This document shows, piece by piece, positions 42,974 through 51,668 of a stretch of 64,000 nucleotides of DNA. The DNA comes from Candidatus Kouleothrix ribensis (GTDB lineage: Bacteria > Chloroflexota > Chloroflexia > Chloroflexales > Roseiflexaceae). The notes under the pieces were generated by a model that was not told the DNA's origin, searched no databases, and saw nothing but the letters and a program-made list of their open reading frames with translations. The stretch lies in assembly GCA_016722075.1 (NCBI GenBank), contig JADKGW010000001.1, positions 2,046,001 to 2,110,000 on the forward strand, in the 5' to 3' direction. Position 1 is the first letter of the stretch; every line of letters begins with the position of its first letter. The position numbers and the translations under genes are program-made.

Positions 42974-43160
42974 GAACATAACCTCCAATCATACGTTGTG
43001 GGCCTATGCGTCACACCGACACATATGTAGAGTAGAGTACGCATAATAGGCATGATTGTCTATCGCGCATGCATACCGTCTCTTTAATCCATGATTCCTA
43101 GGTTGATACCGGCCCGAAGTACTATTGTGCGTACCTAACGCTTAACCAGAAGTGGCTGTG

Positions 43161-43433
43161 TGGAAGCCAATCACGCCGCATTGGAAGCCAATCACGCCGC
43201 ATTGGAAGCCAATCACGCCGCATTGGAAGCCAATCACGCCGCATTGGAAGCCAATCACGCCGCATTGGAAGCCAATCACGCCGCATTGGAAGCCAATCAC
43301 GCCGCATTGGAAGCCAATCACGCCGCATTGGAAGCCAATCACGCCGCATTGGAAGCCAATCACGCCGCATTGGAAGCCAATCACGCCGCATTGGAAGCCA
43401 ATCACGCCGCATTGGAACCTACACACGCCTGTG
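43161..43433. repeat. 21-bp minisatellite, 12 near-perfect units plus one degenerate unit
   Basis: The unit TGGAAGCCAATCACGCCGCA plus T is repeated 12 times without visible change from 43161 to 43412, then a diverged unit to 43433. Because 21 is a multiple of three, several frames stay open (for example LEANHAA repeats on plus), but nothing indicates translation. The lack of divergence suggests recent expansion. Confidence 0.9.
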
Positions 43434-43479
43434 TGGAAAGGAAGCACTGCCGTATATACGCGGCAGCGATCCGGTGCCC

Positions 43480-44090
43480 AGGCTCACAAACGCGGACGAG
43501 CGCGGACGAGTGCGCAGGAGGATTGGGACGCGGACGAACACGGACGAGCGCGGACGAGTGAGCGAGTGCAAGAGGGGACGCGGACGAACGCGGACGAGCG
43601 CGGACGAGTGAGCGAGTGGATTAGACGCGGACGAGCGCGGACGAGTGCGCAGGAAGAGGGGACGCGGACGAACGCGGACGAGCGCAGGAGGATTGGGAGG
43701 CGGACGAACGCGGACGAGCGCGGACGAGTGAGCGAGTGCAAGAGGGGACGCGGACGAGCGCGGACGAACGCGGACGAGCGCGCAGGAAGAGGGGACGCGG
43801 ACGAACGCGGACGAGTGAGCGAGTGCAAGAGGGGACGCGGACGAACGCGGACGAGTGAGCGAGTGCAAGAGGGGACGCGGACGAACGCGGACGAGCGCGG
43901 ACGAGTGCGCAGGAAGAGGGGACGCGGACGAGCGCGGACGAGAGCAGACGAGTGCAAGAGGGGACGCGGACGAACGCGGACGAGTGCGCAGGAAGAGGGG
44001 ACGCGGACGAACGCGGACGAGCGCGGACGAGTGCGCCGGAAGAGGGGACGCGGACGAACGCGGACGAGCGCGGACGAGTGAGCGAGTGGA
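43480..44090. repeat. Purine-rich nested tandem repeat (GCGGACGA family)
   Basis: About 600 bases are built from GCGGACGA and ACGCGGACGAACGCGGACGA blocks joined by GTGCGCAGGAAGAGGGG or GTGAGCGAGTG linkers, in shifting order. The plus strand has almost no T. It is open on both strands but codes only low-complexity Arg/Asp/Glu or Ser/Arg/Val repeats, so I do not call a gene. Its length and order should vary between strains. Confidence 0.85.
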
Positions 44091-44610
44091 TGGGATGCTG
44101 AGCGGTGAGCCATGGCGCGCGGGGTTAAAGCCACCGCGCTACGAAGTAACGCCGGCTCAAGCCGGCTGCCCAGGTTGGGGGCGCGCAATCCCACGTTGAC
44201 CAAAGAGTCGTTGCGGTCGCTGACTGGCGGTGAAGGGTTTGGAGAAGCCAGCGACCATTGAGATCGATCCAGCGCGGGGTACTAGCGATCACTGACTCGT
44301 ACGTAATGAAGGGTTTGGAAAAGAAGTAATTGCGTATAGGTTCATTGGGATAGCCTAAAACGCCCATAAATCGAGCAGCAATGTGTGCGCCAGCGATCCA
44401 GGGTTGCGCTACATTGACTATGGGGCCATGCGCCCTATTACAGCGCGATCCAGCGGCGCCAGCTCAGCACGCCGATGCTCGGACGCTCACGATAGTGATT
44501 ACTGGTAATGAAAGCATGATCGGCTCTCCGTTTGAATGCCGTCGTGTTAGAGGGTGAGGAATGGCACCTTTAAAGCCTTTGGCAGTTGTCAATTAATGGA
44601 GGGGCATACT
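44091..44610. other. Region upstream of cmr2
   Basis: No gene. It contains the dispersed repeat at 44116-44168 and two short GAAGGGTTTGG words near 44231 and 44308. The Shine-Dalgarno of cmr2 (GGAGGGG) is at its end. The promoter of the cmr operon should be here, but I cannot point to its boxes with confidence. Confidence 0.4.
44116..44168 (+). repeat. Dispersed palindromic repeat, copy 1
   Basis: About 50 bases (GCGCGGGG, then CGCGCT, GAAG, ending CGCCGGCTCAAGCCGGCT) that recur as the reverse complement at 54184-54234 with roughly six differences. The two copies bracket the cmr genes and the CARF gene in opposite orientation. Confidence 0.75.
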
Positions 44611-46410
44611 ATGGCAGAATCGCTATTCCTTGTGACTATTGGCCCTGTGCAAGAGTTCATCGTCGCCGCGCGGCGCACCCGGGATCTGTGGTTTGGCTCA
44701 TGGCTGCTGAGCGAGCTTTCGCGTGAGGCATCACAGGCGATTACTGCGGCTGACGCGGGCGCGCGGCTGATCTTCCCCGCACCGGAGACGATTACGAATC
44801 AGTCTCCCGAGCTTGCAAACGTTGCGAACAAGATCCTTGCGGCTGTGAATATTGACCCCCAGCTTCTCGGCCAGCAGGTCGAGGCTGCAGTACGCGCCCA
44901 TCTCGCGCAGCTGATGGTTGATGCATTCGACAAAGGTCGCATCGATTGGAGCGACAATGCCGCCGGTCGCGTGGTCGCCGAGCAACAGGTTGCCGAACTG
45001 CTCGAGATCTACTGGGCCGGTGTACCCTTACCGCCGGGTCAGTATGCGTATGCGCGCCGGCAAATCGAGGCAGTTATCGCAGCGCGCAAGTCCACGCGCG
45101 ATTTTGGCGCGGCACAGTGGGCTGCCGCCGTGCCCAAGTCGTCGATCGATGGGCAGCGCGACTCGGTAATTCCCGAGAGTCGCTATCCTTCACGAAATGA
45201 TCCCGAGCGCAGCCTCCGCATCGATAAGCTGTATCAGCAGTATCGCGCCGGCCCGGCCGAGCGCCTTTCAGGTGTCGACCTGCTCAAACGCCACGGCCAG
45301 CCACGCGGCCAGCCGTTTTTCCCCAGCACGGCCGATATCGCGGCGCGGCCGCTGCTGCGCCGCCTCGCAAGCCAGCCGGGGGCGAAGCACGCCTGGGACG
45401 ACTATATTCGCGAGCTTGAGAGAATCGGTGCGGATCTACGTGACGAAGTCGTACAGCGGTCACACCCGGTGATTGAGCGCTACGACGGCGGACTGCTGTT
45501 TGAAAGCCGGCTCGGCGAGTTATTCGACGATGCGCCGCGCCAGCGCCAAGCCGCGCAGGCGCTTGCCGCATTTCTGCGGGCGGTTGACTCTCCGGCACCT
45601 CAGCCCTACTACGCAATTCTTCAGGCAGACGGTGATCGCATGGGTGCAACGCTCGATGCCCAAGTCGCGCAGGCCGACCATGAGCTTCTCTCCGAGCGCC
45701 TGAGCACATTTGCCGCCCAAGCGCTGCAGATTGTATCAGGCCACGATGGCGCTCTGGTATACGCCGGCGGCGACGATGTATTGGCGCTGCTGCCGCTCGA
45801 TACGGCGCTGGACTGCGCACGAAAGCTGCATGCCGCCTTTGCCGAGGCGGTCAATCCCACCGGCAAACAGGCCTTCGTCGACCGCGACAGGCGCTCGCCA
45901 ACATTATCTGCAGGTATCGCGATCTGCCACCAGATTGAACCACTCAATGATGCACTCAGGCTCGCCAGGGACGCCGAGCACAAAGCTAAGGATGTCGATG
46001 GCAAGGACGCACTTGCGATTGTACTTAGCAAGCGCAGTGGCGCCGACGTACTGGTTGTCGACAAGTGGGGCCAGCTTGACGAACGCCTTGCTGAATACAC
46101 AGCGTGTCACCTGGCCGATGAGCTGCCCGACGGTGCCGCATTCCAGCTCCGCGATCTAGCACAGCGCCTAGCGGTGGGCAGCGATGCTGCCCGTATCGCG
46201 GCGCTTGGTTCTGCGGCGCAGGCCGAGGCAATACGTATTCTTGGTCGCAAGCAGCGGCAGCGTGGCACGGAAAAGATCAAAGACCCGCAGCGCGACGGTT
46301 TGGTAAAGCGACTTGAGCCGAGCATCGCCAGTATTCGTGGTGCCGCCGATGAGCTGATAGTTGCACGATTGCTCGCTGAAGCTACGCGGCTCGCAGCAGG
46401 AAAGGAGTAG
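44611..46410 (+). CDS. cmr2: Type III-B Cas10 subunit Cmr2
   Basis: 599 residues from ATG 44611. The start LFLVTIGPVQEFIVAARRTR and LWFGSWLLSELSREA is the first domain of Cmr2. The first Palm has ILQADGDRMG (about 340) and the second Palm has the intact cyclase motif YAGGDDVLALLP (about 387-390), followed by SAGIAICHQIEPLNDALRLA. The N-terminus shows no HD nuclease domain and is shorter than HD-bearing Cas10, so DNA cutting is unlikely, while synthesis of cyclic oligoadenylate upon target RNA binding is expected. It is first gene of cmr2-3-1-4-5-6, with a 4-base gap before cmr3. Confidence 0.93.
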   Translation: MAESLFLVTIGPVQEFIVAARRTRDLWFGSWLLSELSREASQAITAADAGARLIFPAPETITNQSPELANVANKILAAVNIDPQLLGQQVEAAVRAHLAQLMVDAFDKGRIDWSDNAAGRVVAEQQVAELLEIYWAGVPLPPGQYAYARRQIEAVIAARKSTRDFGAAQWAAAVPKSSIDGQRDSVIPESRYPSRNDPERSLRIDKLYQQYRAGPAERLSGVDLLKRHGQPRGQPFFPSTADIAARPLLRRLASQPGAKHAWDDYIRELERIGADLRDEVVQRSHPVIERYDGGLLFESRLGELFDDAPRQRQAAQALAAFLRAVDSPAPQPYYAILQADGDRMGATLDAQVAQADHELLSERLSTFAAQALQIVSGHDGALVYAGGDDVLALLPLDTALDCARKLHAAFAEAVNPTGKQAFVDRDRRSPTLSAGIAICHQIEPLNDALRLARDAEHKAKDVDGKDALAIVLSKRSGADVLVVDKWGQLDERLAEYTACHLADELPDGAAFQLRDLAQRLAVGSDAARIAALGSAAQAEAIRILGRKQRQRGTEKIKDPQRDGLVKRLEPSIASIRGAADELIVARLLAEATRLAAGKE

Positions 46411-46414
46411 CACT

Positions 46415-47614
46415 GTGCCTACCTGGATTATCGAGCCACGCGACCCATTGATTGTACGCGATGGCCGGCCGTTCGGCCCCGACCCCGGTGCGCGCGCACG
46501 CTCGCTGAGCTTTCCGTTTCCGTCAACAATCACTGGTGGGGTCCGTAATCGCGCTGGTCTTGGCGCGAACGGTATGTTCGATCATGGCCAGATCGATCGA
46601 GTAAAGCGCGACGTTAGCGCCCGTGGCCCGTTGTTAGTTGAGCTTGTCGATGATGCCAAGCAAATGCGGCTAAGCTGGCTCGCGCCTGCACCGGCTGACG
46701 CGCTGCTGCTGTCTGTAGATGACAAAACCCGCGCGAAGATACTACAGCTTGTGCCGATAGCCTCCCCACAGGGGGCAACCTATGGGCAGGTTGCAGGAAC
46801 CACACTCGCACTCATTGGGTTGCGGGCACATTTCGCCGAAAAACTGCTGCCTGCACCACCGCGCTTCTGGCATTGGGACGCATTCGCTAACTGGCTGCTC
46901 ACGCCACAGGAGGGCGAGCGCATGTTAGCTGAGGTTGGCCTCGCCGGGCCGACTGCCGAGATACGCATGCATGTGGGGATCGATCCGGAGGCCCAAACTT
47001 CGTTTGAAGGTCTGCTTTTCCAGACCGCTGGGCTTGAATTTACCGGACCGAAGCGCCGCCGGCTGGCGCTTGCAGTCGCAACCGACACTACATTCCAGCA
47101 TTTTGCTGGCGGCCTAGCGCCACTTGGTGGCGAGCGGCGCCTGGTGGCCTGGCGTCAGATCGACACTGGTCTACCCGCCTGCCCGGCAGAGCTACGGAAG
47201 CGAATTGTCGAGCGTCGTGCCTGCCGCGTTGTGCTGCTGACGCCTGGCTATTTCACTGCCGGCTTCCGGCCAACCTGGTTGCTCGAGCCCCACGCAGGTG
47301 TTGCGGCAACCCTTCAGGCGGCATTGGTTGGGCGGCCGCAGGTGGTTTCCGGCTGGGATCTAGCGGCCGAGCGGATAACCGCGAGTGGTCGCCGGGAATT
47401 CGGGGCGCCGAAGCCGATACGGCGGTTAGCGCCCTCCGGCAGCGTGTTCTTCTTATCATTGCCAAAGGATGTGGATACTGAGGCGATCGATAAATGGATC
47501 GATTGCCTGTGGATGCAGAATGTGAGCGATGATGATGCCAGCCGCAGTGAGGGCTTTGGCCTCGCAGCGCTGGGCGTCTGGTCCGGCGAGCTCGAGCCAA
47601 TGGAGGTGAACTAA
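46415..47614 (+). CDS. cmr3: Type III-B RAMP subunit Cmr3
   Basis: 399 residues from GTG 46415 (AAGGAG upstream). Start TWIIEPRDPLIVRDGRPFGP is diagnostic for Cmr3, as are SLSFPFPSTITGGVRNRAG and the C-terminal GFGLAALGVW. Cmr3 binds the 5' tag of the crRNA next to Cmr2. Its stop TAA overlaps the ATG of cmr1 (TAATG). Confidence 0.92.
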   Translation: MPTWIIEPRDPLIVRDGRPFGPDPGARARSLSFPFPSTITGGVRNRAGLGANGMFDHGQIDRVKRDVSARGPLLVELVDDAKQMRLSWLAPAPADALLLSVDDKTRAKILQLVPIASPQGATYGQVAGTTLALIGLRAHFAEKLLPAPPRFWHWDAFANWLLTPQEGERMLAEVGLAGPTAEIRMHVGIDPEAQTSFEGLLFQTAGLEFTGPKRRRLALAVATDTTFQHFAGGLAPLGGERRLVAWRQIDTGLPACPAELRKRIVERRACRVVLLTPGYFTAGFRPTWLLEPHAGVAATLQAALVGRPQVVSGWDLAAERITASGRREFGAPKPIRRLAPSGSVFFLSLPKDVDTEAIDKWIDCLWMQNVSDDDASRSEGFGLAALGVWSGELEPMEVN

Positions 47615-47738
47615 TGCGATCCGATCCACCAATCCAACCGCCGACGGTTGAGGTCGCTGTGTCGGCCGACACAACCAGATTCGTGCGCTCCTACGAGCTA
47701 ATCACGCCGCTGTTCGGGGGTGGCGTCGAACCCACCCA

Positions 47739-49167
47739 TGCACATCAAGGATAAAGTTAAAAGGAAGCTCTTGTGGCATCATGTGAGATATACGCTATCA
47801 ATAGTGTCACAGGAGCTTCCCCATGTCGACCATACCACAGGTCAGCCAGGCCATGCAAGAACTGCTCACCAGCGCCGCAGAAGCCGCCGACGCCAAACTG
47901 CACTACACCAAGCGCCCTGACCGTGCCAAGTTTACCGCCGCCACCCTCACCCAAACGCTGGTGCTGGGCTTTCTGGCCCATCCGGATGCCCGTGTCGAGC
48001 AACTGGCCCAGAGTGCCGCCCGCGTCGGTGTCGCTGTCGCGCCGCAGGCGGTTGACCAGCGCTTTACCCTGGCCACGGCGGCGTTGTTGCAAGACATTGT
48101 GCGCAGCAGTATGCACACCCTGATCGCCGCTGACGGGGTCGCCATCCCCCTCCTGCAGCGCTTCACGGGCGTGCGTGTGCACGACAGCACCACGATTGTG
48201 CTCCCTGATGCCTTGGCCGAGCACTGGCGCGGCTGTGGTGGCGCCAGTGAGGTACATACCTCGGCCGCGCTCAAGTGTGGTGTCCAGCTCGATCTGCTCA
48301 CTGGGGCATTGTGCGGGCTTGATCTGGCGGATGGTCGCGCCTCCGACCATTGCTTGGGCGTCCAGCATGCCGCGCTGCCCACGGGCAGCTTGCGCTTGGC
48401 CGACTTGGGCTTTTATGACCTGGGCGTGTTGGCCGCGCTGAGTGCGCAACAGGTCTATTGGCTCTCGAAACTGGAGCCGACCGCGCTGATTACCGACGCG
48501 ACAGGGCGCAGCCGTTCCTTGCTGGCATTTGTGCAGACGCTGGGCGAGGTTGCGCAGTGGGAAGGGTCGGTTTGGGTTGGTCAAGGCCAGCGCCTGTCGG
48601 CGCGGCTGCTCGTACAACGGGTGCCGCAGGAAGTGGCCGATGGGCGGCGGCGGCGCATCCGCAAGACCGCCCGTGACAAGGGTGTCACCCCGAGTGCGGC
48701 GGCGTTGGCGCTGGCAGAGTGGACGATCTTGATGACCAACATTCCGCCCGAGAAGCTGTCGCTGGCTGAGGCACTGGTGCTGGCGAAGGTGCGCTGGCAA
48801 ATCGAGTTGCTGTTCAAATTGTGGAAGTCGCACGGCCAGATCGATCAGTGGCGCACGAGCAAGCCGGCGCGGATTTTGTGTGAAGTGTACGCCAAGCTGC
48901 TCTCGATGGTGGTGCAGCACTGGGCACTGGTGGTCGGGTGCTGGGAGTTCCCCGACCGCTCTTTGGTCAAGGCGGCGCAGGTCGTGCGCGATCATGCGCC
49001 AGAACTGGCAAGTGCGCGCGCACGAGTGGAGCGCCTCACGGAAGTACTGGAGACCATGCAGCAGGTTTTGGCCCGCACGGCACGCATGAATACACGCAAA
49101 AAGCATCCGAATACCTACCAACTCTTACTCACCTTGACAACCGAGCCGGCACAAGCTTGATGTGTAT
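47739..49167 (+). mobile_element. IS4-like insertion sequence in cmr1
   Basis: About 1429 bp. Ends are imperfect inverted repeats: TGCACATCAAG at the left and CTTGATGTGTA at the right. The flanks carry a direct repeat of 23 bases (47716-47738 and 49168-49190), which corresponds to one copy in an uninterrupted cmr1, so it looks like a target duplication. That is longer than the usual 8-13 bases for IS4-type elements. The target sequence is itself partly palindromic (GGGTGG...CCACCC). Confidence 0.85.
47823..49160 (+). CDS. IS4-family DDE transposase
   Basis: 445 residues. DDE residues are suggested by VRVHDSTTIVLPDAL, LADLGFYDL and the C-terminal RWQIELLFKLWKSHGQID, which fits the IS4 R-x3-E-x6-K signature. 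N-terminal helical DNA-binding region, no frameshift, and the stop lies in the right end of the element. The gene seems intact, so the element may be recent and active. Confidence 0.9.
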   Translation: MSTIPQVSQAMQELLTSAAEAADAKLHYTKRPDRAKFTAATLTQTLVLGFLAHPDARVEQLAQSAARVGVAVAPQAVDQRFTLATAALLQDIVRSSMHTLIAADGVAIPLLQRFTGVRVHDSTTIVLPDALAEHWRGCGGASEVHTSAALKCGVQLDLLTGALCGLDLADGRASDHCLGVQHAALPTGSLRLADLGFYDLGVLAALSAQQVYWLSKLEPTALITDATGRSRSLLAFVQTLGEVAQWEGSVWVGQGQRLSARLLVQRVPQEVADGRRRRIRKTARDKGVTPSAAALALAEWTILMTNIPPEKLSLAEALVLAKVRWQIELLFKLWKSHGQIDQWRTSKPARILCEVYAKLLSMVVQHWALVVGCWEFPDRSLVKAAQVVRDHAPELASARARVERLTEVLETMQQVLARTARMNTRKKHPNTYQLLLTLTTEPAQA

Positions 49168-50397
49168 GGGGGTGGCGTCGAACCCACCCAGGCCGACCCG
49201 ATCTCGAGCGTGCGCGCCACCGAAGTGCGTGGGCAGCTGCGCTTCTGGTGGCGGGCAACTCGTGGCGGGCAGTTTGGTAAGGACGTAGCCAATCTCAAGC
49301 GAGCAGAAGATCTGCTTTGGGGCAGTGCAAGCGGCAGTGGCGGCGGTGGGCCTTCGCGCGTCAACGTGCAGCTCACGCTCGACGCACGCGGCAAGCCATA
49401 TACCGCTATCGATCGGCAAGGTCACTCAACAAATCCGCACGGCGAGCCATTGAACATTGGGCACCCGAGCTCAGTCGATAGCTACGCAGCCTTCCCACTC
49501 AATAGCATCCGCGGGGCGAGCGTATTGCAAGATGTGCGGTTTTCCATCACGGTAACAGTGTGCGAGACCCCCACCGCATCCGAGGCTGGCTTTTCCGGCC
49601 CGCTGGCATTCGAGGTTGAGGCTGCACTATGGGCCTGGGCAACCTTTGGTGGCATTGGAGCGCGTACGCGGCGTGGCTTTGGTGCCTTGCGTGTGCGTGA
49701 AACCAGAGTGGGCGAGCAGGTTGATCTGCCACCGGCCGCAGCCGCAGGCGCCAGCCAGTGGCTGCGCGAACGATTTAATAAATACGTTGTCACTGGCACC
49801 TGGCCAGAGCATGTTCCGCATCTCGAACGCGAGCACACTATGCTGCGCGTGCTCGAGAACCCGAACAACGGCGACGCCATCCGTACCTGGCGCTTCCTGA
49901 TCGATAAGCTCAAAGCATTTCGCCAGCAGCGACCAATCAATGGGAACCGGCCAGGCCGCAACCACTGGCCCGAGCAAGATGAGGTTCGGCGGCTAACCGG
50001 CTTTCGCTCACGACGGCACGCCAATGAGATCTCGCACATCCGCAAGTTTCCGCGTGCCGCATTTGGACTACCGCTGATTATTCAGTACAAACGCGATGAT
50101 CAAGGAGATGGCGACCCACGCGGCAACAATACTGTGAACGTGCCTGAAAAGGAGCGATTTGCAAGTCCGCTGCTGCTGCGCCCGCTGGCGACGACCGGCG
50201 CACCGCTGGGCATGGCGATTGTGCTCGCGGGCTCACGAGTGCCCAATACACTCACATTAACTCACTCACGGGGGGAATCGGCTGTGCGCTCCAATCTCAC
50301 AAAGGCCGAGGCCAGCGCGATTACCAAGGCCGATGGACATACACCGCTGCTGAACGGTGAGACCGATGTGCTGGCAGCGTTTCTCAAGTTCCTATAA
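49162..50397 (+). CDS. Large C-terminal part of Cmr1 open after the insertion
   Basis: The IS right end supplies an in-frame GTG (49162) just before the duplicated target, giving a possible 411-residue protein that lacks only the first ~37 residues of Cmr1 (the first beta strand of the RAMP domain). No good Shine-Dalgarno precedes it. Whether it is made, and whether it can enter the complex, cannot be told from sequence. It ends 18 bases before cmr4. Confidence 0.5.
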   Translation: MYGGGVEPTQADPISSVRATEVRGQLRFWWRATRGGQFGKDVANLKRAEDLLWGSASGSGGGGPSRVNVQLTLDARGKPYTAIDRQGHSTNPHGEPLNIGHPSSVDSYAAFPLNSIRGASVLQDVRFSITVTVCETPTASEAGFSGPLAFEVEAALWAWATFGGIGARTRRGFGALRVRETRVGEQVDLPPAAAAGASQWLRERFNKYVVTGTWPEHVPHLEREHTMLRVLENPNNGDAIRTWRFLIDKLKAFRQQRPINGNRPGRNHWPEQDEVRRLTGFRSRRHANEISHIRKFPRAAFGLPLIIQYKRDDQGDGDPRGNNTVNVPEKERFASPLLLRPLATTGAPLGMAIVLAGSRVPNTLTLTHSRGESAVRSNLTKAEASAITKADGHTPLLNGETDVLAAFLKFL

Positions 50398-50415
50398 CAA
50401 GAAAGGAAGCATATC

Positions 50416-51279
50416 GTGAATGCTCGCTTGTATTTTGTCCACGCACTCTCGCCGCTACACGCTGGCACCGGGCAGGGCTCGGGCGTGATTGATCTGCCAA
50501 TCGCCCGCGAGAAGGCCACCGGCTTGCCATTCTTGCCCGGCTCGTCGGTGAAAGGCGTGTTGCGTGACGGCAGCGATACCACTTTACGCACGGCCGTCTT
50601 TGGGCCTGATACGATCAATGCCAGCGACCACGCCGGCGCGATTCAGCTAGCCGATGCGCGGCTGCTGCTGCTGCCGGTGCGAAGCCTGCGCGGCACGTTC
50701 GCCTGGGTCACGTCGCCGTATGTGCTTCAGCGCTTCGAGCGTGACGCACGCGACGTTGGTATTTCCGACCTACCGGCGCTGCCTCAGATTGACAGCAATG
50801 ACTCTTGCGCAATCACCACGGCATCGGTGCTCAAGCTCGAGGTGCGCGGCAGCGAGCGGGTTGTACTTGAGGATCTCGATCTCCGACCCAGCCCGAGCGA
50901 AACAGTGGCTAGCTGGGCCACCTGGCTAGCCCAGCACGCGCTGGGCGGCGAGCCGGCGCTCCAGTCCCTAATCGCCGGGCGTTTGTGCATCGTGCATGAC
51001 GATCTCCTGAACTTCCTGCTCTCCACAGCACTGGAAGTAACGGCACGCGTACGCCTCAAACCCGACGCCAAGACAGTCGACAGCGGCGCGCTATGGTACG
51101 AAGAGGCCCTCCCAGCCGAAACCGTGCTTGCCGGCTTGGTCGCCGCTACGCCAAACGCCAAGGGTGGCGCGACGGCTAAGCAGGTGTTTGGCGTCGTGGC
51201 GAGCGCGTCGGAACACGCACTTCAATTCGGTGGCAAAGCTACCGTTGGCCGTGGTCTGTGCCGTATCCGCCTGTCATAG
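50416..51279 (+). CDS. cmr4: Type III-B backbone nuclease subunit Cmr4
   Basis: 287 residues from GTG 50416 (AGAAAGGAAG upstream). YFVHALSPLHAGTGQGSGVI and DLPIAREKATGLPFLPGSSV are the Cmr4 hallmark; the Asp in GVIDLPI is the likely catalytic residue that cuts target RNA every six bases. LLLPVRSLRGTFAWVTSPYV is also typical. It forms the helical backbone around the crRNA. A fragment of another cmr4 is found at 53133. Confidence 0.93.
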   Translation: MNARLYFVHALSPLHAGTGQGSGVIDLPIAREKATGLPFLPGSSVKGVLRDGSDTTLRTAVFGPDTINASDHAGAIQLADARLLLLPVRSLRGTFAWVTSPYVLQRFERDARDVGISDLPALPQIDSNDSCAITTASVLKLEVRGSERVVLEDLDLRPSPSETVASWATWLAQHALGGEPALQSLIAGRLCIVHDDLLNFLLSTALEVTARVRLKPDAKTVDSGALWYEEALPAETVLAGLVAATPNAKGGATAKQVFGVVASASEHALQFGGKATVGRGLCRIRLS

Positions 51280-51293
51280 TGAAGGAGCATGCA

Positions 51294-51668
51294 ATGCAAA
51301 CGCGCGAGCAAACCTACGCTCAGGGCGTCTATGCCCTAGTAAGCCGTGTCGCGGTACGCAGCGATGCCGAGAAGAATAAATACGGCGCGATTGCCCACAA
51401 GCTGCCGATCCTGATCCGCACGGCCGGCCTGGCGCAGGCGCTGGCATTCACCACCCGCGATGCTGTGCAGCAGAAATTGCTGCACGATCTCGCCACAGTG
51501 ATGGGCTTTGAGCAGAGCGAGGCTTTACTGAAAGCCAGTCGCGAGGCATCGATCGGCGAGTATATGTATCTGACGCAAGAGGCACTAGCGGCGCTGCTAT
51601 GGTTCAAACGCTTTGCCGAGTTTGTGCTGGAAGTACAGCCCGGCACGGATGCGGAGGTGAGCGTATGA
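51294..51668 (+). CDS. cmr5: Type III-B small subunit Cmr5
   Basis: 124 residues from ATG 51294 (GAAGGAG upstream). All-helical, with TREQTYAQGVYALVSRV, YGAIAHKLPILIRTAGLAQA and ALAALLWFKRFAEFVLE, as in Cmr5. It forms the minor filament of the complex. Its stop overlaps the start of cmr6 (ATGA). Confidence 0.9.
   Translation: MQTREQTYAQGVYALVSRVAVRSDAEKNKYGAIAHKLPILIRTAGLAQALAFTTRDAVQQKLLHDLATVMGFEQSEALLKASREASIGEYMYLTQEALAALLWFKRFAEFVLEVQPGTDAEVSV

Larger units (their letters stand above)
47614..50397 (+). pseudogene. cmr1: Type III-B subunit Cmr1, split by an IS4-like element
   Basis: The 5' part (47614-47737) encodes 41 residues ending YELITPLFGGGVEPTH before the insertion. Homology resumes after it with YGGGVEPTQADPISSVRATE, VRGQLRFWWRATRGGQFGKD, FGGIGARTRRGFGALRV and the rest up to 50397, all as in Cmr1. 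Without the element the two halves join cleanly through the duplicated GGGVEPT codons. Cmr1 normally caps the 3' end of the crRNA-target duplex. The gene is interrupted, though the large 3' part may still be translated. Confidence 0.9.

Noticed and set aside
43152..44081. A 309-residue open frame over both tandem-repeat blocks, with reciprocal long frames on the minus strand
   Set aside because: It consists wholly of repeats that lack stops in several frames; no Shine-Dalgarno, no conserved domain, extreme residue bias. Treated as non-coding repeat.
44228..44325. Two GAAGGGTTTGG words resembling the end of the CRISPR repeats
   Set aside because: Only about 10 bases match, the rest of the repeat is absent and spacing is irregular. 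I do not consider them degenerate CRISPR repeats.
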